Positions 36,131 through 45,735 of a stretch of 64,000 nucleotides of DNA are shown piece by piece; within the stretch, counting starts at the first letter, position 1; every line of letters starts with the position of its first letter. The notes under the pieces are model-generated. The model saw only the letters and a list, made by a program, of their open reading frames with translations. It searched no databases and had not been told where the DNA came from. Origin of the DNA: Pandoraea commovens (lineage in GTDB: Bacteria; Pseudomonadota; Gammaproteobacteria; Burkholderiales; Burkholderiaceae). Made by a program: the position numbers and the translations under genes. The stretch covers positions 310,001 to 374,000 of the forward strand of contig NZ_CABPSA010000004.1 in assembly GCF_902459615.1 (NCBI RefSeq), in the 5' to 3' direction.

Positions 36131-36712
36131 GTGGGAATTGATTTTAAAAAAATAACTATCATCGATTATCTGGGGTTGATTTGCATGTTCGGTCTTCCGT
36201 TAGTTATTTCGATGATGATCGCCTTTGCGACTCCTAGTGACATTCTGGAGAATTATTGGGCAAGGCGGTGGGTAGACGTGGTGCTGCAGTTTTTTCCGAA
36301 GTTGTTAGATGTGCCAGAAGAATCCAAGGATCCTCAATTTGTGGTTTTTTATCATGCAACTATGTTGGCTTTGGATGTTGTTCTTTCGCTTCCGATGGTT
36401 TTTATTGCGCTCATTAAATTGGCTAAAGAACGTCGGGAGGGACGAGGAGGGCGCTCGGTTTGGCAGACTCTTAAATTATGCGCTTGTGGAGTGTTGATGG
36501 TTGCTGTGGAGGTTGGAATTTTCTCAATGGGATATAGCGATGGCAGGGGGGCGGTATTTTGGCACTCCAGAGCTAGTTTAGCATTTGGTGCCATTATTTT
36601 TCATTTTGGATCTTTGCTTTTTTTGAGTGGGACGGTGATTGTGTTTTTGGAGTTGATGATTTTATTTGGTTTTGTGAGGTTGATTCGAAAGGTATTTCAA
36701 GGTTGGCTATAA
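36131..36712 (+). CDS. Unrecognised AT-rich small membrane protein, paralogue 1
   Basis: The frame reads through a hydrophobic protein that shares with the next gene the phrase VPEESKDPQFVVFYHATM, and aligns from DYLGLICMFGLPLVIS onwards. Placing the start at GTG 36131 gives 193 residues, the same as paralogue 2; TTG at 36065 or ATG 36185 are alternatives, and no strong ribosome site decides. About four membrane helices are visible (near 20-45, 85-110, 120-145 and 165-185). Base composition is clearly AT-rich compared with the flanks. It sits between the HlyD-like and RTX genes, 15 bp before paralogue 2. Immunity or accessory roles are inference. Confidence 0.7.
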   Translation: MGIDFKKITIIDYLGLICMFGLPLVISMMIAFATPSDILENYWARRWVDVVLQFFPKLLDVPEESKDPQFVVFYHATMLALDVVLSLPMVFIALIKLAKERREGRGGRSVWQTLKLCACGVLMVAVEVGIFSMGYSDGRGAVFWHSRASLAFGAIIFHFGSLLFLSGTVIVFLELMILFGFVRLIRKVFQGWL

Positions 36713-36727
36713 ATTTTTTGGGGGTGA

Positions 36728-37309
36728 ATGTTGGATGAAAAAGATGGGGTAGATCGAGCGTACTCGCTATCCGATTATTGCTTTTCGGTATTTTTCTTCG
36801 GTGGTCCAGTCGCAATTTCGTCAATTCTTACAATTTTTGTTCCCGGCGAAGTAATGATGTCGTGTGCCGTGAGGTCATGGACTGAGTTTGTTTTGCAAGT
36901 TGCTCCAAAAATGCTGGAGGTTCCAGTCGAATCAAAGGATCCTGATTTTGTGGTTTTTTATCATGCCAGCATGATTTCGAGTGTTGGTGTTTTCGTTCCC
37001 GCTGGATTTATTTATTGCGTATTAAAACTAAAGTCGGGATTTGGAAGGGAAGGGTTGGAGAGGCGCGGAAGGATTGGGGTTGTTCGGGATTTGTTTGTTT
37101 GTTTTTTGGGAATCTTATTTTCGTGGGCTTGGTTTTCGTGGGGTTATAAAGGTGGTGGGATGTCAGATTTTTGGAAGTCAAGGGAGACGCTTCTTTTTTT
37201 TGGATTTTATCCCTATCTCATGATTATCGGGGTTTGGGTGGCGACACTTATGAAAGTGGCTGAACTATTTTTCTTTTCTAGAGGAGTTTGTTGGTTGAGG
37301 GTTCAGTGA
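36728..37309 (+). CDS. Unrecognised AT-rich small membrane protein, paralogue 2
   Basis: This 193-residue protein starts MLDEKDGVDRAYSLSDYCFS after a G-rich ribosome-like stretch (GGGGGTGA). Four hydrophobic segments are visible, and the central polar motif VPVESKDPDFVVFYHASM matches that of the preceding gene. The C-terminus WVATLMKVAELFFFSRGV differs. The gene is AT-rich with strings of T, unlike typical genes here. It ends 34 bp before the start of the giant RTX gene. A tandem pair of this kind directly ahead of a secreted toxin-like gene suggests a protective or export-assisting function; no homologue is known to me. Confidence 0.72.
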   Translation: MLDEKDGVDRAYSLSDYCFSVFFFGGPVAISSILTIFVPGEVMMSCAVRSWTEFVLQVAPKMLEVPVESKDPDFVVFYHASMISSVGVFVPAGFIYCVLKLKSGFGREGLERRGRIGVVRDLFVCFLGILFSWAWFSWGYKGGGMSDFWKSRETLLFFGFYPYLMIIGVWVATLMKVAELFFFSRGVCWLRVQ

Positions 37310-37343
37310 GAATTTTTTGCTAATTAAATGTTCGAGGTTGAGG

Positions 37344-40300
37344 ATGAGCCAAGAAAAGCAGGAAACAAAGGTTGTTCAGATCGTGTTTGATTCGGGATTG
37401 AGTGCGTTCAGTCAAGCCATGCAGGATGCGATGGCAAATGCGCTGAAGAATGCGGATACTCAAGCGAAGCTGGCTGCAAAAATTCCTGGTGCCAAGATTT
37501 GGCTTGTTGGGAACATAGGTAACACCCTCCAAATCGGTATTGGTTTTGGAGAGGGTGATGCCAACGTTGTAGGTGAGGCCCTGTTTAAGATTGTTGGGAC
37601 GTCGCTCGGTGGGGCGGCCGGAGCTGTGGGGCTAGGGGCGATTCTGGGGGCGACGCGTATTCCAGCTGGTACGTGGCTCGGTCGCGTAGCCGGTGCCGTT
37701 ATTTTCGGCAAGGCTGGTGAAATCGCAGCGTCTGATTACGTCTGGAAAGAACTCGTCGAATCCTCCGGCAAAAATGCCGTTCTCGATTTGGGTGTCGCGA
37801 AAATCGAATTCAGCCTTAAGGATGCACCGCGAGTGCTTACGCCCGGAGGCACTACCCCAATATCCGAGACGGCCACAGTTTTCAAACCGATCGCGAGCCC
37901 CCACGACACGACATCTATCGACGTCGCTCGGCAAACGCCTGACGGCCGCATCGAGATTCTTGGTGACCGCTGGAGCTTAACGCGCGATGCCGACGCGGCT
38001 AGCTCAGATCACAACTACACAGTGAAAAAGGGCGAAAACCTCTGGCAGCTTGCCGCACGTGATGGCGTCACCGTCGAGGCGTATTTGCAGGCAAACCCGC
38101 AAATCACGCACCCCGATCTGATCCACGAGGGGCAAATCATCAATCGCCCAGTTCTCTCCGAGGTTCGCAATGATTTCGACCTCACAATCAAACCCGAGCG
38201 TCAAACCGCGAACGAAGGGGCTGGTGATTTCGAGGCGCAAGCGCAGCGCGTCGAAGACGGCTTCGTCACCGGCGGCGGCGGCTGGGACGTTCGCTCGGAC
38301 GCTGACAAACTCAACCGCGATCAGTTTGCTGGAAGCTTCATCGAAAACACGGCGTCTACGGCATCGACACGCATCCTTGCTGATGGCTGGCGACCGGGTA
38401 ACGGAAACGTAGCAGACCCCGTTATTGACCGCGTGTCGTTGCAAGAAGGCAATAGCGTCTTGAATGGCGTCAACGGGGCAATCATCAACAGCATTGGCGA
38501 TTGGGCGAGCAAAGCTGTTCCCACCGACCCTTTGGTTCTCGACCTCAATGGCGACGGTGTGAAACTCACGGATTACGTGAGCGCACCCGTATGGTTTGAT
38601 GCCGATAACGATGGCGGAAGCCTTGAGCAAACCGGCTGGGTATCCCCAGAGGACGGCATCGTAGTTCTCGATCGAAACGGTAACGGCAAGATCGACAATA
38701 TGTCCGAAGTCCTCTCGGAATACTTTGCAGGGGCCGCCGGAACGGAGGGCGCGTCGGGAGAAAAGCGCTTTACGGATGGATTTGCGGCCCTCAAGAGTCT
38801 TGATAGCAACAACGATGGCGTATTCGATCAGCGAGACGAGGCCTGGCAGCAGGTCAAGGTCTGGGTAGACGCCGATCACAACGGCCAAAGCTGGATTGAT
38901 ACGAACGGGAACGGTCAGCTCGACACTGGTGAGGAAAGTGAACTCAAAGGCTTGGACGAGCTCGGCATTACGAGTATCGCGCTCACATCGGAGAAACAAA
39001 GCGGCGAAGTTCGCGATGGCAACGAGATTCTGGCGCGCGGGACATTCGTCCAGCACGGACTGACGAAGGAAGCCGTGGCGGCGAACTTGCTGGTCAGTCC
39101 CAACGGCAGCACTTTCAGGCCAAGCGGTAGCGGCACGATCGTTCAAACCGATGCGGGTGGAGATGTCCGCGCTCGGCCCGGGAGTGCCTACGTTGCGGGT
39201 GACGAGGCGGGAGAGACGATCGACGTGGCCCTAAAAGGGGTTAGCAACGGCGTTGGTGGCAAAGGCAACGACGTTCTGAAAGGCGATGCGGGCAACAACT
39301 GGCTGGCCGGAGGTGCTGGTGCCGACCGTCTCGAAGGCGGCGACGGCGACGATGTCCTGCTGATCGACGCCGACGATGTCTTCGTCAATGGGGGTAGTGG
39401 CACCGACATCGTGCATGTTGTCGGTGACCGGGGCGTTACGCTCGATCTGGCGCAAAGCGAAGTCGAGATCGTGCATGGCGGGCGAGGAGATGATGTGCTC
39501 ATCGGTGGTGGGCGAAGCAGTGTGTTCATTTCAGGTGGCGCAGGCAACGACATCATTGTCGGCGGGGCGGGCAACGACGCCCTTTCGGGCGAAGACGGTG
39601 ATGACGTCATCGATGGCGGTAGTGGCAACGATGTCATCCGGGGTCATCGAGGTCGCGACCGTTTGCTCGGTGGCGAGGGCGACGACTATCTGGACGGCGG
39701 TGCAGACGATGACACGCTATTCGGAGGTGCTGGGAATGATGTGCTGCGAGGAGGGAGCGGTGACGACACAATAGACGGTGGTGATGGCGTCGACATCATT
39801 GAGCTGTCAGGCCGCCTTTCCGAATATCGCATTACGCCGGGAGAGGGCGGCGTCTGGATCAGCGATACGGTCACCGGGCGCGACGGCACGGATTTCGTGA
39901 AGAACGTCGAGAAGGCGAACTTCTCCGATATCACGTTAGTAGACATTCCGAGCAGTAGCGGCGTTGGATTGGAAAATCCGATGCCGGTGAAAGACGTTCT
40001 TACGCAAGACAAGCACGGCAAGCGACTTGAGCGCAACGGCATTCATCTGATCGCAAAAGAGCAGTTGCTTGCCAACGATATCGATTTTCAAGGCGATTCG
40101 TTGCAGATTTCGTCGGTGATGGAGGCCGTTGGCGGAACCGTTGCATTGACGGATGTCGGTGACGTTGTGTTCACGCCTGATGCCACGTTCAGCGGCATTA
40201 TGAGTTTCAAGTACACGGTGGCCGACGCCAAAGGCAATCCCGCAGCCGTAATCACGCAAATCAGCACGGGTGAGGCGGCAGCCGCCAAGGCGGCGGTGTT

Positions 40301-43300
40301 TCTGAAGACGACGGATTTGCCATCGGATGAACAAGTTACCGATCAATGGTATTTAGGCGATGCGAACATTCTGCCGGTATGGAAGGATTACAGTGGCAAA
40401 GGGGTGCGCATCGGACAATTCGAAACCAACGGCTCATTCGGCACCAGCAAGGAAATCCTTGACTATCGCCATAGCGATCTGAAGGACAACATCGATTCGG
40501 AATGGTTGGCACAAGCCTCTCCAGAGCGACAGGCGGGTGCCGGAGACGACGGAAAAATCTCGGAACATGCGACGCTGGTAGCGGGGGTTATGGTGGCCTC
40601 GCGAAACGGCACCGGTGGCGTCGGTGTGGCATACGGCGCAACTTTGGGGGGGCATTGGCTTGCGGCCAAAGACATGTCGTCCCTGGCGCGCATGAAAGAG
40701 TACGACGTGGTGAATCACAGCTGGGGATCGCGCGAGCGCTTCACCTTGAAATTCGATCGGGCTGAAATCGGTGCATTGTCACCAGAGTACGCGGACGCCC
40801 TCAACCACGGGCGCGAAGGCCTTGGCACGGTAATAGTGATGGCCGCAGGCAATGATCGTGCGAAGGGCGGAAATGCAAATTACAGCAGTCTTTCCAACTC
40901 CCGTTCGAGCATTATTGTCGGCGCAATCAATGCGAAGACGGATCTCGGTCTGGCGCAGGTTAGCGAACAGCCTTTTTCGTCACGCGGGGCGAGCATCCTT
41001 GTCAGCGCACCGGGATCGAACGTCACTTCGACATCAAGTTTGCAGCAAAACGCTAACGGCTCTACGTTCGGATCCGACGCAAAAACGGTTCAAGGTACCA
41101 GTTTCGCAACGCCAATCGTGTCGGGCATCGTCGCATTAATGTTGGAAGCGAATCCTCGCTTGGGTTATCGCGACGTGCAAGAAATTCTCGCACTCACGGC
41201 GCGCAAGGTTGATGACCCCAACACAGATTGGCAGACCAACGGTGCCACACGGTGGAACGGCGGCGGCATGCACGTCAGTCATGACTATGGTTATGGGCAA
41301 GTCGACGCTCGGGCAGCTGTTCGTCTCGCTGAAAACTGGATTGATCAGCAGACAGCGGGCAATCTTTACGGGGCGATCAAGAGTCCTACGTCCGTTGGCG
41401 GTATGAGCGCCATTCCAGATGGGGATATGGCCGGGATCAAAAACACGTTGCGCATGTCCGGGGTCGGCGCAACGACCGAGCACGTAGAAGTGCGGGTTCG
41501 TCTCACGCACGCTCGTCCGGGCGATCTGATTATCAAATTGATTTCACCGTCGGGCACTGAGTCGATTCTGATGGATCGTCCTGGGCTCGTGCCGGGCGAC
41601 GCCACATCCCGAGGGGATTCCAGTTTCGGGGACTCCAATATGCTCGATTTCGTATTCGGGTCTGCGCGGCATCGGGGGGAGCCTGCCGACGGTGATTGGA
41701 CGCTGCAGGTTATCGATGCAGCTTCGGGCGACACAGGCGTCTTGATCGATTGGAGCATGAATGCCATGGGGAGGCAGGGCACAGCAAATGATCAGTACGT
41801 GTACACCGATGAATTCGCCAACGTCACAGGAAATGGTCGTGACGTCCTTGAGGACGGTAATGGCGGTATCAACACAATCAATGTTGCTGCCGTATCAAGC
41901 GGGAGCCGGATTGACCTTCTTGCGGGAAATGGCACCATCGCAGGCAAAGCGCTAACCATCCAAAACTCTGCCAACTTCGCCAACGTCATCGGCGGTGAGT
42001 CTGACGACGTCTTGATTGGCAATGACAACGCCAACGTTCTTGTCGGGGGGCAAGGCAACGATACGCTCAACGGCAACGGAGGATGGGACATCCTATTCGG
42101 CGGAAGCGGTAACGATACGCTTACGGGCGGCACCGGCCCGGATTTCTTCGTGGTCGAACATGCTTCGGGTTCGAACGATACGATCACCGATTTCTCCGTC
42201 GGAGAAGATCGCATCGTTTTGTCGGCGCTGGGTGCCGACATCTTCACGCGTCTCACGTTCACCCAGTTGGAAGCGGACGCGCATATCGGATTGCCTGACG
42301 GGCAAACACTAATTCTGAAGAACGTCGATGCGAGTCAATTGTCAGCCCTCGATTTCCTGACGGTGGAAGAAGGGCTGCGCGTTGCGGATATCGTCAATGG
42401 CAGGATGTTTGCCTTCGGGAGTAACTCCTCGGATAGCGAAGCGGTTTTGCCGGATAACGGGGTGAACTACTGGGCTGGTGGCGGCGACGATCGCGTGTTC
42501 GGCGGAAATGGTGATGACATCATCTTCGGTGGTGCCGGAAATGACGTGCTGGTTGGCGAGCGCTCAACCGATGACCTTGTGGGCGGAAACGACATCCTTC
42601 ACGGCGGCGCAGGCAACGATGTCGTGCGCGGTGGCCCCGGCAATGACATCTTGTGGGGTGATGAGGGGCTGGACTATCTCAACGGCGATGCCGGTGACGA
42701 CATCCTCTATCTTGAGGGAGATCAGGGGCTAGCGGAATTCGCCGACGGCGACTTGTTCGCACCGAGTCTGACGTTTCAAGGAGGCTCGCTTACCGGAGCT
42801 GCCGTTGCTGGGGGGCAAGGCGCTGATCGCTTTGTGGTCGTTGAAGATCGAAGTCCGACGGCATCGAATGGCCTGATGAAAAACCTGATCGACGACTTCG
42901 AACCCTTCAATTTTGGAGAGAAGATCGATCTTTCGAAAATTCGAGCGGTCTCGTCGTTCAAGGATCTGACGTTTAGTAACGTCGTCATTGCCGGCCAGCA
43001 ATTCTTACGTGTCTTCCTGGGGCCGATGGCTTCCGGAACGCAGTACATCACGCTTCGTGGCGTCAATCAGGCGTTTCTTTCCGAGAGGAACTTCATTTTC
43101 GGGCAACACGACACGTTGAAGACGAACGTCCGCATATCGGGCACCAGTGGCAACGACACGCTTGTTGGCGACGCGGGAGGGAATGTTCTCGATGGTTTTG
43201 CGGGTGCCGATGTCATGGAGGGCCGGACCGGTGACGACACCTACTTCGTCGATGACGCAGGTGACCGCGTCATTGAACACGCAGGTGGAGGCTTCGATAC

Positions 43301-44123
43301 TGTGAAGTCGAGCATCAGCTACACGCTGCCTCGCGAAGTTGAGGCGTTGGAGTTGATCGGTGGCGCAGCGACCAACGGGACCGGCAATGCCAAAGTAAAT
43401 CGCATTATCGGAAACGACGCGGCCAATACTTTGGATGGAGGCGCTGGCGCAGATTTATTGATCGGCGGGAAAGGGGATGACGTCTACATCGTCGACGATA
43501 CGGCGGATCGCGTGGTGGAGCGCGACGGTGAGGGGATGGATACAGTGCGTTCGTCAGTATCCTTCACGCTTGGCGAGCATGTGGAGAACCTAACTTTGAC
43601 AGGGACGGCTTCGATCAACGCCACGGGTAATGCGCTAGCCAATCGTTTGGTTGGTAACGCGGGTGATAACCGCATGCTTGGCGGCGATGGCGACGACTGG
43701 CTGGACGGTGGGGCCGGAAACGATTACCTGATCGGGGGCGCCGGCTCGGACACCTACCTCTTCGGCAGAGGTTCCGGCGACGATGCGATCTATAACCATG
43801 ATGTCGGTCATGCCAAGCTCGACGTACTACAGTTAGGCGGTGATATCGATGCAGACCAGATATGGCTCAAGCGAGAGGGTGACAATCTCGAAATCAGTGT
43901 CTTGGGGGCGCAAGACCGTGTAACGATTCGAGAATGGTACGCGGGTTCGGATTTTCGATTGGATCAGGTCAGGCTGGCTGATGGTCGGGCAATGACGGCA
44001 AGTCAGGTGGAGCTACTCGTGAACGCGATGGCTGAGTTTTCACCACCTGCCGCCGGGCAGACCTCACTACCGGCCGACTATCGAACGGCACTCACGCCGT
44101 TGCTGGCGGCTAACTGGCAATGA
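37344..44123 (+). CDS. Giant RTX protein with LysM, subtilase and P-domain (T1SS substrate)
   Basis: The 2259-residue product has calcium-binding RTX repeats (GGAGNDxLxGGxGDD) and no signal peptide, so it is surely exported by the adjacent T1SS. ATG 37344 follows GAGG. Layout: Gly/Ala-rich hydrophobic segment (~79-130); LysM (~223-269, YTVKKGENLWQLAARDGVTV); Ca-binding EF-like loops (DLNGDGVKLTD, DRNGNGKIDN) with more near 490-520; RTX block (~633-820); subtilase S8 (~1006-1330); proprotein-convertase P-domain (~1352-1475, ISPSGTESILM, DWTLQVIDAASGD); further RTX blocks (~1543-1595, ~1709-1793, ~1931-2139); and an HCBP-related C-domain (~2155-2235). Subtilase residues: H1075 in EHATLVAGVMV, N1170 in AAGNDR, S1253 in GTSFATP; the Asp position is Glu (E1027 in IGQFETNG). 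Confidence 0.93.
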   Translation: MSQEKQETKVVQIVFDSGLSAFSQAMQDAMANALKNADTQAKLAAKIPGAKIWLVGNIGNTLQIGIGFGEGDANVVGEALFKIVGTSLGGAAGAVGLGAILGATRIPAGTWLGRVAGAVIFGKAGEIAASDYVWKELVESSGKNAVLDLGVAKIEFSLKDAPRVLTPGGTTPISETATVFKPIASPHDTTSIDVARQTPDGRIEILGDRWSLTRDADAASSDHNYTVKKGENLWQLAARDGVTVEAYLQANPQITHPDLIHEGQIINRPVLSEVRNDFDLTIKPERQTANEGAGDFEAQAQRVEDGFVTGGGGWDVRSDADKLNRDQFAGSFIENTASTASTRILADGWRPGNGNVADPVIDRVSLQEGNSVLNGVNGAIINSIGDWASKAVPTDPLVLDLNGDGVKLTDYVSAPVWFDADNDGGSLEQTGWVSPEDGIVVLDRNGNGKIDNMSEVLSEYFAGAAGTEGASGEKRFTDGFAALKSLDSNNDGVFDQRDEAWQQVKVWVDADHNGQSWIDTNGNGQLDTGEESELKGLDELGITSIALTSEKQSGEVRDGNEILARGTFVQHGLTKEAVAANLLVSPNGSTFRPSGSGTIVQTDAGGDVRARPGSAYVAGDEAGETIDVALKGVSNGVGGKGNDVLKGDAGNNWLAGGAGADRLEGGDGDDVLLIDADDVFVNGGSGTDIVHVVGDRGVTLDLAQSEVEIVHGGRGDDVLIGGGRSSVFISGGAGNDIIVGGAGNDALSGEDGDDVIDGGSGNDVIRGHRGRDRLLGGEGDDYLDGGADDDTLFGGAGNDVLRGGSGDDTIDGGDGVDIIELSGRLSEYRITPGEGGVWISDTVTGRDGTDFVKNVEKANFSDITLVDIPSSSGVGLENPMPVKDVLTQDKHGKRLERNGIHLIAKEQLLANDIDFQGDSLQISSVMEAVGGTVALTDVGDVVFTPDATFSGIMSFKYTVADAKGNPAAVITQISTGEAAAAKAAVFLKTTDLPSDEQVTDQWYLGDANILPVWKDYSGKGVRIGQFETNGSFGTSKEILDYRHSDLKDNIDSEWLAQASPERQAGAGDDGKISEHATLVAGVMVASRNGTGGVGVAYGATLGGHWLAAKDMSSLARMKEYDVVNHSWGSRERFTLKFDRAEIGALSPEYADALNHGREGLGTVIVMAAGNDRAKGGNANYSSLSNSRSSIIVGAINAKTDLGLAQVSEQPFSSRGASILVSAPGSNVTSTSSLQQNANGSTFGSDAKTVQGTSFATPIVSGIVALMLEANPRLGYRDVQEILALTARKVDDPNTDWQTNGATRWNGGGMHVSHDYGYGQVDARAAVRLAENWIDQQTAGNLYGAIKSPTSVGGMSAIPDGDMAGIKNTLRMSGVGATTEHVEVRVRLTHARPGDLIIKLISPSGTESILMDRPGLVPGDATSRGDSSFGDSNMLDFVFGSARHRGEPADGDWTLQVIDAASGDTGVLIDWSMNAMGRQGTANDQYVYTDEFANVTGNGRDVLEDGNGGINTINVAAVSSGSRIDLLAGNGTIAGKALTIQNSANFANVIGGESDDVLIGNDNANVLVGGQGNDTLNGNGGWDILFGGSGNDTLTGGTGPDFFVVEHASGSNDTITDFSVGEDRIVLSALGADIFTRLTFTQLEADAHIGLPDGQTLILKNVDASQLSALDFLTVEEGLRVADIVNGRMFAFGSNSSDSEAVLPDNGVNYWAGGGDDRVFGGNGDDIIFGGAGNDVLVGERSTDDLVGGNDILHGGAGNDVVRGGPGNDILWGDEGLDYLNGDAGDDILYLEGDQGLAEFADGDLFAPSLTFQGGSLTGAAVAGGQGADRFVVVEDRSPTASNGLMKNLIDDFEPFNFGEKIDLSKIRAVSSFKDLTFSNVVIAGQQFLRVFLGPMASGTQYITLRGVNQAFLSERNFIFGQHDTLKTNVRISGTSGNDTLVGDAGGNVLDGFAGADVMEGRTGDDTYFVDDAGDRVIEHAGGGFDTVKSSISYTLPREVEALELIGGAATNGTGNAKVNRIIGNDAANTLDGGAGADLLIGGKGDDVYIVDDTADRVVERDGEGMDTVRSSVSFTLGEHVENLTLTGTASINATGNALANRLVGNAGDNRMLGGDGDDWLDGGAGNDYLIGGAGSDTYLFGRGSGDDAIYNHDVGHAKLDVLQLGGDIDADQIWLKREGDNLEISVLGAQDRVTIREWYAGSDFRLDQVRLADGRAMTASQVELLVNAMAEFSPPAAGQTSLPADYRTALTPLLAANWQ

Positions 44124-44260
44124 CGGTCGCTGGGTAGGCTGACCGGGTCTCTCTCGGAGCGTCGCCTGAACGGCGGCGCTTCGCGATCTGCCTGCATATC
44201 GCAACGATAGTCTTGAATCGGAGCGATCACTTTCAGATATCGAAGTTTCAAATCCCAATA

Positions 44261-45619
44261 ATGATGTTCACGTTTCATGCGCGCCCGTTGTTTGCGAAGC
44301 GCGCGGTCGGCCGCGTGTTTTGCGGTCTGGCCCTGTGTTTTTGCGCTGCCATACCCAAATGTTCATTCGCGACAGAACTGTTGACCCTATATCGTGAGGC
44401 ACTGCATTTCGATGCGCGAATTTCTGCCGCTCGGGCAGCCCATGCGGCCGGGAGAGAAGCATTGCCTCAAGCGAGAGCTAGGTGGCTGCCTACAGTTGAA
44501 GTGCAAGGCCGTGCGATGCAGGAGTCGTCGGAAACGTCCCAGATCGGCTCAACTGCTCAGATTGCAACTGGATATACCATTTCCCTCAAGCAGCCCATTG
44601 TCAATGTGGAAGCATGGCACGGCTATCAGCGTGGCGTTCTCTTGGTGACGAAGGCGGATGTCACGCTTGCAAAGGCAAATCAGGAGCTCATGCTGCGAGT
44701 CGCAGAGGCCTATCTCGAGTTTCTGGAGGCGCAGCACGTTGCGTCATTGGCAAAGGCGCAACGCGTTGCCGTTGCCGAGCAACTGGCGCAAGCGAAAGCC
44801 AGCGTATCGCAAGGCGTTACGACGATTGTTGATGTTCATGAAGCTACGGCCAGTCTCGATCAGGCAATCGCTGATGAAATCGACGCGCAAGGCGCCGTCG
44901 ACCTGAAGCAAAGTTCGCTCGCATTGGTTATCGGTCGTAAAGTTCAGCGCGGAGCTATGCCGCAATTCAAAGACCCTTTACCAACTCCGGTCCCGAGCGA
45001 TGCGAGCGTCTGGGTGGAACACGCTGAGCAGTATGCTTATGCTGTGCAGTTGAGTGCCATTGCGATGGAGGTTGCGAAAAGGGAAACAGCAAAGGCCTAT
45101 GCCGGACACATGCCGAGCGTTGATCTGATCGCGAGTCGGGAGAGCCGCAGTCGCTATGGTGGCTCGCCATATTGGAGCGGGGCGAGGGACGAGAGCCGGG
45201 TCGGCATTCAGATTCAAATTCCGATTTTCTCCGGATTTTCAGTCCAAAGTCGGGTTCGCGAGACGTTGGCTTTGGTCGAACAGGCGTCGGACGAACTGAC
45301 GGAAGCGCGGCGCGTAGCAGGGCTCGAAGCACAAAAGGCCTATCTGAGCGTGACGACCGGATTGATGCGTATTGCCGCCCTTGAGGTCGGGGAAACGTCC
45401 GCTCAAACAGCACTCGAATCGAACCAAGTTGGGTATGAGTACCATGTTCGCCCAAGCGTCGATGTGCTAAATGCGCAATACAAGCTCTACCGCGTACGTC
45501 GCGAACTTGCCCAAGCTCGGTATCGGGTATTGATTGGAAGCCTGAAGCTGAAAGCGAGTACCGCATCGCTTGTCGAGGCGGATATCGCAGCGGCGAGTGC
45601 CTTGCTAGGGTGCACTTGA
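44261..45619 (+). CDS. TolC-family outer-membrane efflux protein
   Basis: The 452-residue protein has a Sec signal peptide (FCGLALCFCAAIPKCSFA), then TolC-like helical repeats: ELLTLYREALHFDARISAAR and, in the second half, ATASLDQAIADEIDAQGAVD and QSRVRETLALVEQASDELT. It forms the outer-membrane part of a type I channel. ATG 44261 is chosen because the signal peptide starts there; a second ATG follows, and the frame is open to a TTG at 44213. It lies 137 bp after the RTX gene on the same strand. Having tolC inside the locus means the secretion system is self-contained. Confidence 0.9.
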   Translation: MMFTFHARPLFAKRAVGRVFCGLALCFCAAIPKCSFATELLTLYREALHFDARISAARAAHAAGREALPQARARWLPTVEVQGRAMQESSETSQIGSTAQIATGYTISLKQPIVNVEAWHGYQRGVLLVTKADVTLAKANQELMLRVAEAYLEFLEAQHVASLAKAQRVAVAEQLAQAKASVSQGVTTIVDVHEATASLDQAIADEIDAQGAVDLKQSSLALVIGRKVQRGAMPQFKDPLPTPVPSDASVWVEHAEQYAYAVQLSAIAMEVAKRETAKAYAGHMPSVDLIASRESRSRYGGSPYWSGARDESRVGIQIQIPIFSGFSVQSRVRETLALVEQASDELTEARRVAGLEAQKAYLSVTTGLMRIAALEVGETSAQTALESNQVGYEYHVRPSVDVLNAQYKLYRVRRELAQARYRVLIGSLKLKASTASLVEADIAAASALLGCT

Positions 45620-45641
45620 GGAAGGCGCCTCGTAACAGGTA

Positions 45642-45678
45642 AAAGCCCGACGAGCAACAAAGTTGTTCGCCGGGCTTT
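45642..45678. terminator. Bidirectional terminator between tolC-like and acnA genes
   Basis: AAAGCCCG/CGGGCTTT arms enclose a further partly paired stem (GAGCAAC/GTTGTTC), flanked by A- and T-rich sequence. It serves the two convergent genes and marks the right border of the T1SS locus. Confidence 0.82.
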
Positions 45679-45735
45679 CTTCCTTCGTTGAAGGCGATGA
45701 TGCGCTATGTCGTTACGACGTGCGCAAAATCTCCC

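Noticed and set aside
39241-39800. Repeats in the RTX gene taken as a CRISPR array or DNA repeat
   Set aside because: They encode GGxGxDxLx nonapeptides in frame and have no spacer-repeat structure.
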